From Ascoidea rubescens DSM 1968 (Eukaryota; Ascomycota; Saccharomycetes; Ascoideales; Ascoideaceae): 64,000 nucleotides of DNA. The notes under the pieces are model-generated. The model was not told the DNA's origin. It did not search any database and was given only the letters and a program-made list of their open reading frames with translations. Every line of letters starts with the position of its first letter. Positions within the stretch are counted from its first letter, which is position 1. Position numbers and translations under genes: made by a program. This document shows, piece after piece, positions 51,558 to 62,879 of this stretch. The stretch covers positions 561,657 through 625,656 of the forward strand of contig NW_017962915.1 in assembly GCF_001661345.1 (NCBI RefSeq). The letters run 5' to 3'.

Positions 51558-53255
51558 ATGGAAAGTAAATTATTACGCTCTTCTAATTTATCATCCTCAA
51601 AAGCAGGTTTTAATTTTTATAATTTTAGAGATTTACCAAGAGAGGCCTTTATTTCTTCCTCTTCCTCAATTAAGATTCCCAGATTTCAGTTGTCTAACCC
51701 CAATACAAATTCAACTTCGAATTATGAAAATAAATTTCGAGATGATATAAAATTGCCGGAATACGCCGATGATAATAACCACAACCACACCGTTACCACA
51801 ACCACTACTAATAATAATAACAATAGCAATAATAGTGACAAAATAATTTATTCTCCTAATTCTCAAGTCTCCATTTTATATCCAACAAATAGTAATGAAA
51901 GTTATCTTTCCGATACTTTTTCATTTGAAGTTGGCAATTCTGATAGCAATGAAATGAATTCAAATGACAAATCTTTTAATAATTATGACAACAATTACCA
52001 AACTTATATTAATAGTCAAAGCACTGTTAAAAATCTTTTTAACAACCATGGCAATCATGAGAATATGAATAATAAAGATAATAACAATCACAATCACAAT
52101 AATAATTATTTTCATATTAATAATAACGATAATGAATCTATTTTCTCTTCAAATTCATTATCAACTTATACCAATGGGAAAAGGACCCAAAATTTTTACC
52201 CATTCTTTCCTAATAAATCAACCAGTAGAAATATAAATAAACTATCACTTGATATGAATAATATCTCAAACAATAAATCGGCTCAAAATTTATTAGATAA
52301 TCAATCCTTGAATCCAAAAAAAAAGAAGAAAACTTTGGAAATTACAGAAAAAGTTTTTTCTCCAAACTCTACAACTTCAGCCTTCTCAAATAATAATAAT
52401 AATAATAATAATAGTAATAATAATAGTAATAATAATAATAATAATAATAATGGTAAAATAGATTGCAAAAACTTTTATAGTCAACCAAATTCATCAACTT
52501 TTTCAAGTTTTTCGACTACTTATAACTATACTATTCCAGCTCAAGATGTCTTTGCAGGGGATTTGGTTCCAGTACTTACTCAGGATTCACATTTGATTAC
52601 AAATGGATTAAAACCTTCCCCTTCTTCAAAAGAGGCAATTGGATCATATTTCTATCAATTAAAAGCTGAAGACTCGGCTGGAAACATCTTTGATTTTGCC
52701 AATTTGAGAAACCAAGTTGTTTTGGTTATCAACATCTCAGGTAACGCATATTCCAATCAAACCAGTCTCTCAAAGTACCATTTCACAGTGTTAGAAAAGT
52801 TGTACCAAAAATATCATTTAAACCCAATAACTGGCGAGCCCCAATTTGAGATCATTGCCTTTCCATGCGATCAGTTTTTTGCACCATTTTTAGCCTTGAA
52901 AAATACTGATAACGATGGGAATAAAGTTGAGAGTCCAGTTGAAGCCGATAGCCAGCTTAGAGAATATTTGGCTAAAAACTATAATATCACATTTCCATTG
53001 CTTCGCAGAATTAAGGTCAATGGGAAATATGCAAGCGATATATACAAGTTCTTGAAAAATGAGAAAAATGGTGTATTTGGAAAGTCAATCAAGTGGAATT
53101 TTGAAAAATTTGTCATTGACAAGTATGGAAATGTGATAAAAAGATCTACTTTTCTCAAGAATTTGAAGCTGATTGAGGACAAAATATTCAATTTAATCGA
53201 GGAAGACATTGTTATAGACAAATGCTATCCTCTTCCCGATGATTTTTTGTTATAG
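51558..53255 (+). CDS. GPX-fold protein C, catalytically dead, disordered N-terminus
   Basis: 565 residues. Residues 1 to about 360 are Asn/Ser-rich. Residues about 364-555 are a glutathione-peroxidase fold: FYQLKAEDSAGNIFDFANLR, QVVLVINIS, LEKLYQKYHL, IIAFPCDQF, LAKNYNITFPLLRRIKVNGK and KWNFEKFVIDKYGNVIKRST. The peroxidatic cysteine is lost (ISGNAYSNQTS in its place) and the GHQE motif is missing, with a roughly 25-residue acidic insert after FPCDQF. The cysteine equivalent to Gpx3 Cys64 is kept, Cys82 is not, and the KWNF pair is kept. Of the three it is closest to an ordinary GPX in loop positions, but it also cannot use the standard mechanism. Confidence 0.85.
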   Translation: MESKLLRSSNLSSSKAGFNFYNFRDLPREAFISSSSSIKIPRFQLSNPNTNSTSNYENKFRDDIKLPEYADDNNHNHTVTTTTTNNNNNSNNSDKIIYSPNSQVSILYPTNSNESYLSDTFSFEVGNSDSNEMNSNDKSFNNYDNNYQTYINSQSTVKNLFNNHGNHENMNNKDNNNHNHNNNYFHINNNDNESIFSSNSLSTYTNGKRTQNFYPFFPNKSTSRNINKLSLDMNNISNNKSAQNLLDNQSLNPKKKKKTLEITEKVFSPNSTTSAFSNNNNNNNNSNNNSNNNNNNNNGKIDCKNFYSQPNSSTFSSFSTTYNYTIPAQDVFAGDLVPVLTQDSHLITNGLKPSPSSKEAIGSYFYQLKAEDSAGNIFDFANLRNQVVLVINISGNAYSNQTSLSKYHFTVLEKLYQKYHLNPITGEPQFEIIAFPCDQFFAPFLALKNTDNDGNKVESPVEADSQLREYLAKNYNITFPLLRRIKVNGKYASDIYKFLKNEKNGVFGKSIKWNFEKFVIDKYGNVIKRSTFLKNLKLIEDKIFNLIEEDIVIDKCYPLPDDFLL

Positions 53256-53340
53256 AACGATTTGTTAAAGGTAACATGGATTTTTTTAACGTTTTATTTG
53301 CTTATTTCCCATTTTGGAGTTGTTTTTGTATATTCTTTAG

Positions 53341-53375
53341 TTTTGTTTTGTTTTGTTTTGTTTTGTTTTGTTTTG
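53341..53375 (+). repeat. (TTTTG)n pentanucleotide repeat
   Basis: Seven TTTTG units downstream of GPX-like C. Confidence 0.9.
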
Positions 53376-53430
53376 GCTTTTGTTAATCTTTTGTTAATCT
53401 TTTGTTGTAATTTTATGTTTATCGCTGCTA

Positions 53431-53763
53431 TTATTTATTGCTGTCTGGAGGGGTTTGGTTTTTGTAATATTTGGTGATAATCAAGGGTCTGTTGGACAAG
53501 TTCTGCTCCAATACATAGGCATAGTAAGTGCTGCTTTTTTCTTCGACGAGAAAGCTTTTTAGAACAGTTTGTAGTTTCTCACGTCGATCCCCTAGGCTGT
53601 ATATCGACTCTCGTAATAAATCGCTTCGTCTGCAAACAGTGCCAGCAAAGGTCTTGTACAAAAGCTGGTCCACCAGCTACAGAACCTCTGGGCCCCAGAT
53701 GCCAGGCTCAATAACGAGGTATGTTTCGATATGCTGGCCCAACGTTGATTGCAATGTTTTCAT
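53431..53763 (-). pseudogene. Possible small gene or gene remnant interrupted by one TAG
   Basis: On the minus strand an ATG at 53761-53763 opens 28 codons of balanced composition (TLGQHIETYLVIEPGIWGPE within), then a TAG at 53677-53679, then 80 more codons in the same frame (CRRSDLLRESIYSLGDRREK within) to a TAA. Both parts have mixed charged and hydrophobic residues, unlike the surrounding noise. CTGTAG could be a splice acceptor, but I found no matching donor and branch site that keeps a frame. It may be a decayed gene, a spliced gene I cannot solve, or chance. Family not recognised. Confidence 0.3.
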
Positions 53764-55624
53764 GTTTACGTTAGATCTCCAGCAGTCAATTTCACTCACC
53801 TTCCGTCAGATCTGGCGTTGCCTTTAACGTTTTGCTGAAACTCGAAATAATTATTGGGCTGGCGAAAAAGCATTAAACTTTTGTATTCCAGGGCCAGGCG
53901 ACAACATTCAGCGACGCTCAAGCTGCTGCTCCAGCTGAAGGCTTTGCTTTTGGCTGTTCTTCTCTGCTGTTTAGGTTTTTGGTAATGGGCATTGGCCCAG
54001 AGGTGCGATTCCACTGCCGGTTTTTAGTTTAAGACTTCTGTTGAGATGCTCTAATTGCAATCCTTTAATCAAATATTTTTGCTGGAATTTTGGATTTTAA
54101 GGTCGAATATTGTTTCTTTTTTCATTCAAAATTTGAAACATTTAAAAATTTTGAGAAGCATGCAAAAGTGGTGGTCATAGTTGAGAATAGTCTTTTCTGC
54201 TAAAAGAAACAAAAACAAACTGAGGACATGTATTGAGGAAATTATGTTTTTAAAATAAATTTAAAATGAAAAATAGTGTTATGGGTATGAACTTTTTGTA
54301 ATAAGGGCATCAGGTCTCAGTCAATTGTCTGGCTTTTTTCTGTTGAATTCTGTTGTGTTTTGCCTTTGAAATAGAATAATTCAATTAAATTCAAAAAATG
54401 ATCAACAAAAGTGACTGAAATTTTGAATGTCAGATATTATTTGAGCTATTTTAATTCCAAAGGACAATATTCTAAAACAAGGGTTGTATCGCTGTTTCAT
54501 CTTTTTTTGTTTTGATTGTCCTTTTGAATCAAGAAAAAATTTATTTTCCAGTTACAATTAGACAGTTAAAGTCATACTCAAAAAGAGGTCTTTTGTTTAT
54601 GGTTTTTCTTGATGACTTTTATTGCAAATGAATTTTTTTTCCTCCCTCTTTGCAATATAAATGTCTATCTTGCTCATTGGACCATTTCAAGGTCATTGAT
54701 TCAGTCAACAGACCAGAAAATCGTGGATTTTCTCCTTTGATTTTGGTGATTTTAGCTGTTTATTAATACACAAACTGATCTTTGGGGGCCATTAATGTGG
54801 AACTGAACTTCTGAAAAAGGGCATAGCTTATACTTGTTGTTAGAGCGAAGAGGAAAAAAATTATTTTGCACCTCTTTAGCTTTAGAATTTTTCAGAGCTT
54901 TTTTTCGACAACCCAAAGAAATACACTCAAAGGATTGATTCATTATTGCAGCAGTGGTTAAATCTAATTTAGCAAGGAGACACTTAGCACAGTTTTGGTG
55001 CTTGTATACTCAATTACAGGTTTCTACTTTTATTGCCTGTTTTCGGTTAGAAAACAGTTTGTATTTTTTTGGTGCTTTTTGTTTTTTTTTGAAATAGAAT
55101 GCAACAATAATTGTAAATTATAATTTATAAAAAGTATCATCTTGGAGTAATTAAGAATACTAATATAAAAGACTATATAATATAGTTTGGCTGAAAGACA
55201 GATCAAATATTTAACAACAAAAAATAACACTATCTAAGGCTGATTGATGGCTCGGCCATTATTTTATGTTTTTTTTTTATTTGTATTTTTTTTTTCAAAA
55301 AATATAATAAAATATAATAAAAAATGATAAAAAATGATAAAAAATATTAAAAATATTAATCAAGACATACCATTTCCCAATAAAAAAACAGAAAATGAAA
55401 ATTAACTCCCTTTATTCACCAAAGACAAAAAGAAAACAAAATAAAAACAAAGCAGAAAACTATTTTTAAAAAAATTTTGAAATATGCAAAATGACATGAA
55501 CATATTAGTTGAGAAACAAAAAAAGAAATAAAGAAATAATGAAATAATGAAATAATGAAATAATGAAATTCGTCAACAAAAAATGATCAATAATGAAATA
55601 AAAAGGCATAAAAACAACAACAAC

Positions 55625-55663
<39 letters not shown>

Positions 55664-55664
55664 T
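55625..55664 (+). repeat. (AAT)n microsatellite
   Basis: About thirteen AAT units downstream of the zinc-finger gene, in its probable 3' untranslated region. Confidence 0.9.
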
Positions 55665-55723
55665 TTAAAAAAAAGAAACTTGAAGTGTGCTTTTAGCATT
55701 AGACATATAATCTGAAATATTAT

Positions 55724-56743
55724 TTAGTTTATTAAAAAATTTATACTCATATTGTTTCTACCATTGCTTTGCTTGTTTAAGTTGGGGGACATTGAAGTAG
55801 ATCTGGTAAGAGTGTGAGAAGTATGAGAGTGAGAGTGAGGATGTTGAAGAGGATATCCATTTGGATGTGTTTGGGAATGGGAAGAACGAAACATATGGTT
55901 ATCATCATACATCAAAGTGTTTTCATCGATATTTGACAATGACATTGGGGATTTGTGAGAGTAATCAAATGCACTTGATAAGGCTGGAGAGCTTTGTTGT
56001 TTCTTGACTTTTCTGTTATACCTGCTCTCAGGGTTTTTATGTGCTCTCTCAACATGAGCAGATAGCAAATCTGTTCTACTGAAAGTATTAAGACAAGTGT
56101 TGCACCTGTATCCTTTATCACCATGGACAGTATCTTCGTGTCTTGTACATTCATTTTGACTTGAAAACCCGATAATATTGTGGAAACATTTTTTGTGTTT
56201 ACATTTAAAGGGCCTGTTAACATTGTAGGTATCCAAATGAGCTGCGAAATCAAGAACATTAACGAAAGTGTCTTTGCAATGGTTACAGCTGAACTTTCCT
56301 CTTTTTTTATAAGTTTTAAGTAATTCACAGAGATCAGGACTCTCTACTATAGCACTGTAGTACATTCCACGGCTCGAGGGGTTTTGGATAGGAAAATTTT
56401 GTTTAAACTGATTTGAAGGTATCATTGAAATTGGAGATGATAGTGAAGAAGACACTGAGGCAGAAGAAGCAGAGGCCATTTTCAAGTTGGCTATTGAAGC
56501 TCGTTTATTTAGTTTTGGAGTGCTCATATTCATCATTGAAGAGCGATATTTTAATTTGCTTGGAGGTTGTTGAGGAATTTGAACATTTTGAGAAGGCATA
56601 TAACTTGGAATTGTCATTGGCATTTTCATCTGTCCCTGGGACATTTGAAGATAGTAATTTGGATTATTCATGTCAGAATTTTCTTGGTGTTGAGAATTAG
56701 AATGAGATTGGGATTGGAAGTTGTATTGGTTTTTGGTATACAT
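55724..56743 (-). CDS. C2H2 zinc-finger transcription factor, possibly Rme1-like
   Basis: 339 residues from ATG 56741-56743. The N-terminal part is Gln/Ser/Met/Pro-rich. Three zinc-finger-like units lie in the middle. The first is FSCNHCKDTFVNVLDFAAHL, whose second histidine is not in the standard position. The second is FKCKHKKCFHNIIGF with C-x4-C and RHEDTVH. The third is YRCNTCLNTFSRTDLLSAHV, a standard C2H2 ending ERAH. The pattern of an atypical first finger followed by RPFKC...C...IGF...RH resembles Rme1-type regulators of meiosis and G1 entry, but I am not certain. The C-terminal tail has a His-Ser-rich run (HPHSHSHTSHT). The gene has about 6.1 kb of upstream sequence without a convincing gene. 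Confidence 0.8.
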   Translation of the reverse strand: MYTKNQYNFQSQSHSNSQHQENSDMNNPNYYLQMSQGQMKMPMTIPSYMPSQNVQIPQQPPSKLKYRSSMMNMSTPKLNKRASIANLKMASASSASVSSSLSSPISMIPSNQFKQNFPIQNPSSRGMYYSAIVESPDLCELLKTYKKRGKFSCNHCKDTFVNVLDFAAHLDTYNVNRPFKCKHKKCFHNIIGFSSQNECTRHEDTVHGDKGYRCNTCLNTFSRTDLLSAHVERAHKNPESRYNRKVKKQQSSPALSSAFDYSHKSPMSLSNIDENTLMYDDNHMFRSSHSQTHPNGYPLQHPHSHSHTSHTLTRSTSMSPNLNKQSNGRNNMSINFLIN

Positions 56744-56771
56744 ATAGAAGTTTGAAGATGTGATTCAATGG

Positions 56772-56860
56772 GATGATTTTAAGATGATTAAGATGATTTT
56801 AAGATGATTTTGAGATGATTTTGAGATGTGATTTAATGAGATGATTTGAAGATATGATTT
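56772..56860 (-). repeat. Imperfect tandem repeat upstream of the zinc-finger gene
   Basis: Repeated GATGATTTTAA / GATGATTTTGA units of about 11 bases within 120 bases of the ATG, so probably in the leader or core promoter. Confidence 0.8.
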
Positions 56861-57359
56861 GATTAAATTGAGTGAAATTTAGAGAAATTGGAAAGAAAAA
56901 GAAAAATTTATAATATAATATGGTGATAGTTTGATATGATTTGGTATGATTTGGATGAGTTGATGTATTAAAATAAATAGTTGTATTATACTGTTCTATT
57001 TTATATTTTTTATAATGTTTATGTGATTAGTAAAAATTATTGATAAAAGTTTAAAGAATTAGAAAAAAAGTGATAACAAAAAATTTAAAAATTAAATCCT
57101 GATAGTGTAAAATTAATTGAATGAATAAATCAGTAAATAAATAAATGAGCAAATAGGTAAATAAATTAATTAGTAAATTAATTTATCAATCAAAAACAAA
57201 AATTAAATAAGATTATTTATGAAGGAAATTGATGTGATAATAAATAATAAATTGGTGATTTAAATTTTTAGATAGTTTAGATAGTTTAGATAATTAGTTA
57301 GTAAGAATTATTTAATAATAATAATTTTTTGTTTAGAAAATAAATTAAAAATTAAAAAC

Positions 57360-57402
57360 TAAATATTAAATATTAAATATTAAATATTAAATATTAAATA
57401 CT
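57360..57402 (+). repeat. 7-bp tandem repeat (AAATATT)
   Basis: About six copies of a 7-bp AT-only unit. Confidence 0.85.
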
Positions 57403-58711
57403 AAAAAAAATGAAAAAGGTTTCTGATTGAAATGAGTAAAGAAATAAAAAAAAAGTAACTCATGAATCTTTACGAAATGAATATGAAATGATAATGAGTT
57501 GTTAATGTAAAATAATTAAATAATCAACTAACTAATAAAGTGAGTAGGATATAAATAATATGATGATTTAGATGATGATTTTTTTTTGTATTTGAAATAT
57601 ATTAAATTATAACGTAGAAGTGACTCGTTACTTTTAATTAAGTTTTCTCTTCAAATTTGGCAAAATATCTATTCAGTGTTCTAAAATTTTGAAAAGAGAT
57701 TTAAAAATATTGGAATAAAGTTAGTTAGTAGATATGGGAAAGAAGAATATCTGAAAGAAGAAAGTGAAAATAATAGATTTGATAAAGAAAGGGAATAGAG
57801 AAGATAAAGGACGAGAAAAAAAAAGAGAAAAGAGAAAAAAAAAAACTAAATTGTGGTAAATTGTGATGTTTTTATGTATTTGTGAGACTGGAAGAATTGA
57901 TTTGACTCTAAGAGATTGAAATTTTAATCATATCAAAGATAAAATGTTTAAAAAAATGTTTGAAAAGAAAAAAAGTCTAAAGAAAACAAATAAAAACCTC
58001 AAATTCCATATAAATTAAATTATATTAAATAAAATTGGTAAAATTGTAAGACGACTCTGATTGTGATATACAGGTTATAAAGTTAAGCAGTGGACTTCGG
58101 GATAAATAGTTTTTGGTTTTGAATTTATTCTTATTCTTGGATTTTTAAATTAACTCGCTTAATGTAATAGCGGCTGTAAGTTAGAGTTTATTATTTATAC
58201 ATACTCTAGGCTAACATATGTTTTTATGTTAAATTTGGTATAAGAAATGAAAAACCCCAAAGCCATGAACATTTAATAAAGGAATTCAAGAATTGAAAAG
58301 TTTTTAAAAAAATTGGGGAAATTTTGGAAAAATAAGAATCAGGAGAATAGATACCATGTTAAGCAAGATGAACTAAATCAAAACGATAAAAGAATACTGG
58401 AAAAAATTGACCGATTTCATCAGAAAAGGCTAATGTTGAACAGTTGGGCTGGGATGAACATTTAATGAAGCTATTTTGAATCTAATCCTTAAAACGAGCA
58501 TTATTCAATTACAACGCCAGATTAAACAATCCAAAGAAAAACGGTTGAGCCCAAATGCATATTAAATACAGAAATTCGATTTGCTATCAAGTCACCATCG
58601 TTGAAGCAACACAGAAAACCCTCAATCCAAGTCTGTGGTCTCAGCAAAAACAGGAGAACATTCACCATCCCCAGATTGTGTTTCTGGGGCCTGAATCAAA
58701 CAATAACATTG

Positions 58712-58812
58712 TTCTTTGATATCTTTTTTGATACCCTTCTTTGATACCTTTCTTTGATACCTTTCTTTGATACTCCTCTTTGAGACCTTTCTTTAAGACC
58801 GTTCTTTAATAC
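58712..58812. repeat. Minisatellite with unit about 13 bp (TTTGATACCTTTC)
   Basis: Seven or eight diverged TTTGATACCTTTC units (TTTGAGACC and TTTAAGACC variants). They create a repetitive minus-strand frame that I do not regard as a gene. Confidence 0.85.
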
Positions 58813-58858
58813 CAAAAACCGAGCCGGAAGAAAGCCAACTGTGCGTATATGCACCTCC

Positions 58859-58871
58859 ACACCCATCCATG
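58859..58871 (+). promoter_or_regulatory. Rap1-like site
   Basis: ACACCCATCCATG differs at one inner position from the Rap1 consensus ACACCCATACATT core. It lies in a GC-richer island beside a GAAGAA purine tract, but no coding gene follows on either strand. Confidence 0.3.
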
Positions 58872-61800
58872 CGTCCCAGGCGTTTCTGACCCAATCGCAC
58901 GTCTGGACACAAAGGCAGAGGAAGTTGAGGAGTGTGGAGAAAAAGAAGAAGAAGAAGAAGAAAAAGAAGCAGAAGCAGAAGAAGAAGAATATTCGAGTGA
59001 AGTGGTACTGGCTTTCTTGAGCTGCTTTTGTTGAAGCACTTTTCGTGGAACATAAGTCTAATTCCACCAATTAATGCACGTTAATTATTAGCTGGTTCTT
59101 TTTAAGATTAGAATTATTCAGATTTATTTAGAATTGTAGAACTGTATGGGTATTTGAAAATTGGTAACTAAAAAACGATGAAATACATGGGCTTGGAAGC
59201 AATTTGTCCTTAACCTTTTCTCCATTCTATCCATGGTACACTACCAACTAACAGAAATTAACAGTGACTTTTCAGTTAATTGCTTCACTAAATCATCTAT
59301 TTCACTCCATCTGATGAAATTATTTGATTATTTGAAAAACATAGATCGATCTTATGCTTTGTTTGAAAAGTTTCACACTAGACTGACAAATTAACTTTGG
59401 GATCATTTGGTTCAAATCACAAATACTAAATTTCACATTTTCGCCAATTATAAGAAGTCAAAAATTGTAAATCAAAAAATGAAAATTGAAAATTGAAAAC
59501 CAAAATCCCAAATCCCAAATCTCACAAGATTTATCAAATAAATGATTGGACTAAATAAACAAAAAAAAAAAGAAAACCAAAGGTAATTCAATCTACACAA
59601 ATGCAAAAAAAAAATGTTAATGAAAAGTTAAGCAAATCAGTAAAATTATATCATAAATATAATTTCAATACTAACTATTCAATTTATATCTGAATTATCT
59701 CCTATAACTTCCTAACTCTCTAAGGTATTAAAAATCTAAGCAAGAAGTTTGAGATAAAATGCTTTGTTAGCTCACTCACTTAAAGTGTCATAATACACAA
59801 TCAATTTCATAATCGACTAAATTTTAGCAATTAAGCTGATACAAAGTTGTGATAACATCATCTATTGATTCTAATACCTTGATTCAATTTTGCAGTTATC
59901 TAATTTGTTTATTTGTTTTATTTATTATCTATTTTATTTATTTATTTATTTCATCTATTCATAACTTGGATATATTTATTCGCTCATCTTCACAAATGAA
60001 ATAGAAATTAAATATAAATGGAACTTTTCAAAACCACCCAAACTGTCTGAACTGTTTGTTCAGATTTGTTTTGTTTTATTTAATTTTTATTTAAACACAA
60101 CTTTCATGTTTATTTTGTTGATTTCACCTCAAGAGCCTCACACCTACAGTAATCACAAAGAATAAAAGGTTTTCTTGCGCTTGCCTTGCTAATTTTCAAC
60201 AGCAGAATACTCCCTAAATATAAACAATAATTATTACATACAAATTGTAAAAGTTATCCAGATTATAGCCCATATTTGTTTAGTATATCATATCATGAAA
60301 TCATTTTTAGATATCCCTTTATATAATTCTATTTCTATGTTACTATTTTTTTATTTTTTTGTTTTTTCATTTTTATTTTCGTTTTGGATCTAATTTTCAG
60401 CAAATTTCCTCACTATTACCTGGTATTATGATAAATTATAATATAATTAAAATCCTTCACATAATTGATAATATTGATAACATTAATCTTGATAAACAAG
60501 ACTATTCAAATTGAATTTTTTTAGTTGATATACTAACAAATATATCATCTTATATTAACAGAATCGAAAAACTTTAAATATAAACAAAACAAATATTTGA
60601 CTCAGTTATTCCTTATTTGAAGTTATTTCATTATTTTTATTCAACTTTATAACAATTCTGTAAAGTTATATTTTAATCTGATATAATTTCTATTTTTTGT
60701 AAAATTAAAAAGATTTTTCAAAGAGAGATTTAATATAAAACAATCTTTTTAATAAATTGCTTTACAATATTTAAAATTCGTAAACTAATAATTTTAGATT
60801 AGATTAGATCAAATCAGATCAAATTAAATCAAATCGAATTCAATCAAACTAAATCTGATATTTAAACTGGATGAATTGGATAAATAAATATAAATAAAAG
60901 ACAAAATAAAAGACAAAATAAATAAAAAATACTATTACTATAAAAATATTTTATGTAATATATAAAACAAATTGATATAATTCAATATAACCTAATTTAA
61001 TACTTGTTTTATATTTAAATTGACAAATTATAAATATTGTGAAATAATGATGTAGAAAAAAAACATTTCGAGATAAATATTTGATCTATGAGCTAATTTT
61101 ATTAAATTTTTACTTATTGCCAAAAAATTTGACTACATTTGAGTTCCTGAATTGTGATTTGATTTTATATTTCTTAATAATTCAATTCAATTAATTCGGC
61201 ATATTTTTTATTTCTTGATTTTTTTCATTTCTTAATTTTTCATTCATTTTCATTTTTATTTTTATTTTTATTTTTATTTTACATTATAAAAGAGTCAAAA
61301 AGTGGAAAACAAATATCGATCTGTAACAATACAAAGTATCAATTATGAATATTTATAAAATGAAAATGAATTGAGATTGAAATAAAATTATAAAATGTCA
61401 AGTTAGATAAAAAATAAAAAATAAAGGGGAGAAAAAAAAGAAGAGAAAAAGAACAAAACTAACAAAAGCAGGTTTTATATAGGTTTCGATATTCATTTCT
61501 AGAAGTATTTTACTGGATTTGGTAACAGCCTTAGTTGAAGTTCATAGAAGAAGTTAAAAAAAAAGAAAAAAAAATGATATCTATTGTGGTAGGTTGGGTG
61601 ATTTAGTTTTTGATTAACTTTTTAAATAATTGAGAAAGGTTAATAAAGTGAAAAAAAAAAACTTGTTAAAAACGAAGACTGCAAAAACAATTAACAGCAT
61701 AAAGATAAATAAATACAAACATTAGCGATAAAAATATTATTTGATTTGAATATTCAATAAGAAACTTAATAAAATATCAAATTTTATATGAAATGCAATA

Positions 61801-62524
61801 TAATAATTTGGAATAGAGATCATCATTTGAAACATTAATTGTTTTACTGAGCAATAAAACAACAGAAAGATTGATATAAAAGAATGATAATTATTATGAT
61901 AATTATTATGGTAATCAAACATTCGTTAAAAAATGTGTGATATCGTCGAATCAAAACGAGCTTGATTTATATGGATTAGTCGGTTCATGATACGAGGAAG
62001 ACAAAAAATAATATCCCCTTTATGGTATGAATGAATGGAAGATCGATTTGTTGATTTTGAATGGCTTTATTACAAGTAATTTTAAATTGTGAATTTAGCA
62101 GTATTGTGATATTTTTTTTACAAAGATATTAAAATCGAAAATCACAATAAAACCCAATAATCAAGAATGATTATGTTTACGAAACAAATCTTAATGAAAA
62201 TAGGATTAAAAAGAAATTGTAGAAAAGAAAAATAAGCCATCAGATATCAAAATGACAATATATACTAATGCGTGAAGCGAAATAAAAAAAATAACGCAAA
62301 ATTGATTAAATAAATATTATTTAACAAGACCCAATGGTTGAAATCTAAACAATAATTGTAAATTCTGGTTCTTGTATTGCTATTGCAATTACAATTACCA
62401 ATAAGAACACTTACCAAATACTCCACAGAAAAAGCAGAAAGCAGAAAACAGAAGTCAACAGTTTTGGATCAGGGGTAGGTTCCCGAAAACCGACTTGTGG
62501 TGAAAAGGCTCCAGCGCCCCCCCC

Positions 62525-62525
62525 N
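62525..62525. other. Ambiguous base at a homopolymer junction
   Basis: An N between a run of C and a run of about twenty A. Most likely an unresolved homopolymer in the assembly. Confidence 0.9.
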
Positions 62526-62879
62526 AAAAAAAAAAAAAAAAAAACTAACCTCAGACGAACAGCAAAAGCAGCATAAGCAGAAAAGACAGCAAAAGAACCA
62601 GCACCAACAAAACAAAGACCAAAAACACCAAAACCTCCAAAGGCAGCACACCCCAGAGCCCGGAAAAACACCACAGCTGCAGCTGCAAGTCAGACGCGGC
62701 AATGCACAAACCTGCACAAGTCAATCTCTAGATCTGCTTTGAGAGTGAAGAGCCCTACTCGTATTTTGCCCAGAGCCCTAGCAGGGGCCTGAGTATATAT
62801 GTAGGCATTATTGCTGTTGCAGCTGTAACTGTGGGATAGAGAGAAGAGCTCGAGAATAGAAATCTTGCATTCGTAATTT

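Larger units (their letters stand above)
53256..55723. other. Unusually long convergent gap, about 2.5 kb
   Basis: GPX-like C and the zinc-finger gene face each other across this stretch, which is long for convergent yeast genes. It starts with a (TTTTG)n run, then a GC-richer block (53460-54020) with an interrupted minus-strand reading frame (listed separately), then AT-rich sequence. A missed small or RNA gene is possible. Confidence 0.5.
56744..62879. other. Gene-poor region of about 6.1 kb
   Basis: Between the 5' end of the zinc-finger gene and the 3' end of BNA2, both on the minus strand. Mostly very AT-rich with many homopolymers and short tandem repeats. It includes repeats near 56772, 57360 and 58712, a Rap1-like site at 58859-58871 beside a (GAA)n purine tract, and an ambiguous base near 62525 between C and A runs. 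No frame has credible protein composition. It may be a long promoter, hold a non-coding RNA, or be structural (for example centromeric). Confidence 0.55.

Noticed and set aside
53697-53800. Possible plus-strand intron starting GTATGT at 53721
   Set aside because: No TACTAAC-type branch point before the candidate acceptors and no coding exon on either side.
58696-59070. Minus-strand frame of about 124 codons
   Set aside because: Its codons come from the 13-bp minisatellite and a TTC-rich purine tract complement, giving repeated KERYQRRVSKK-like and poly-Phe sequence.
59300-59400. Possible C/D box snoRNA (CTGATGA and CTGA about 85 bases apart)
   Set aside because: The C box lacks the leading purine and there is no terminal stem.
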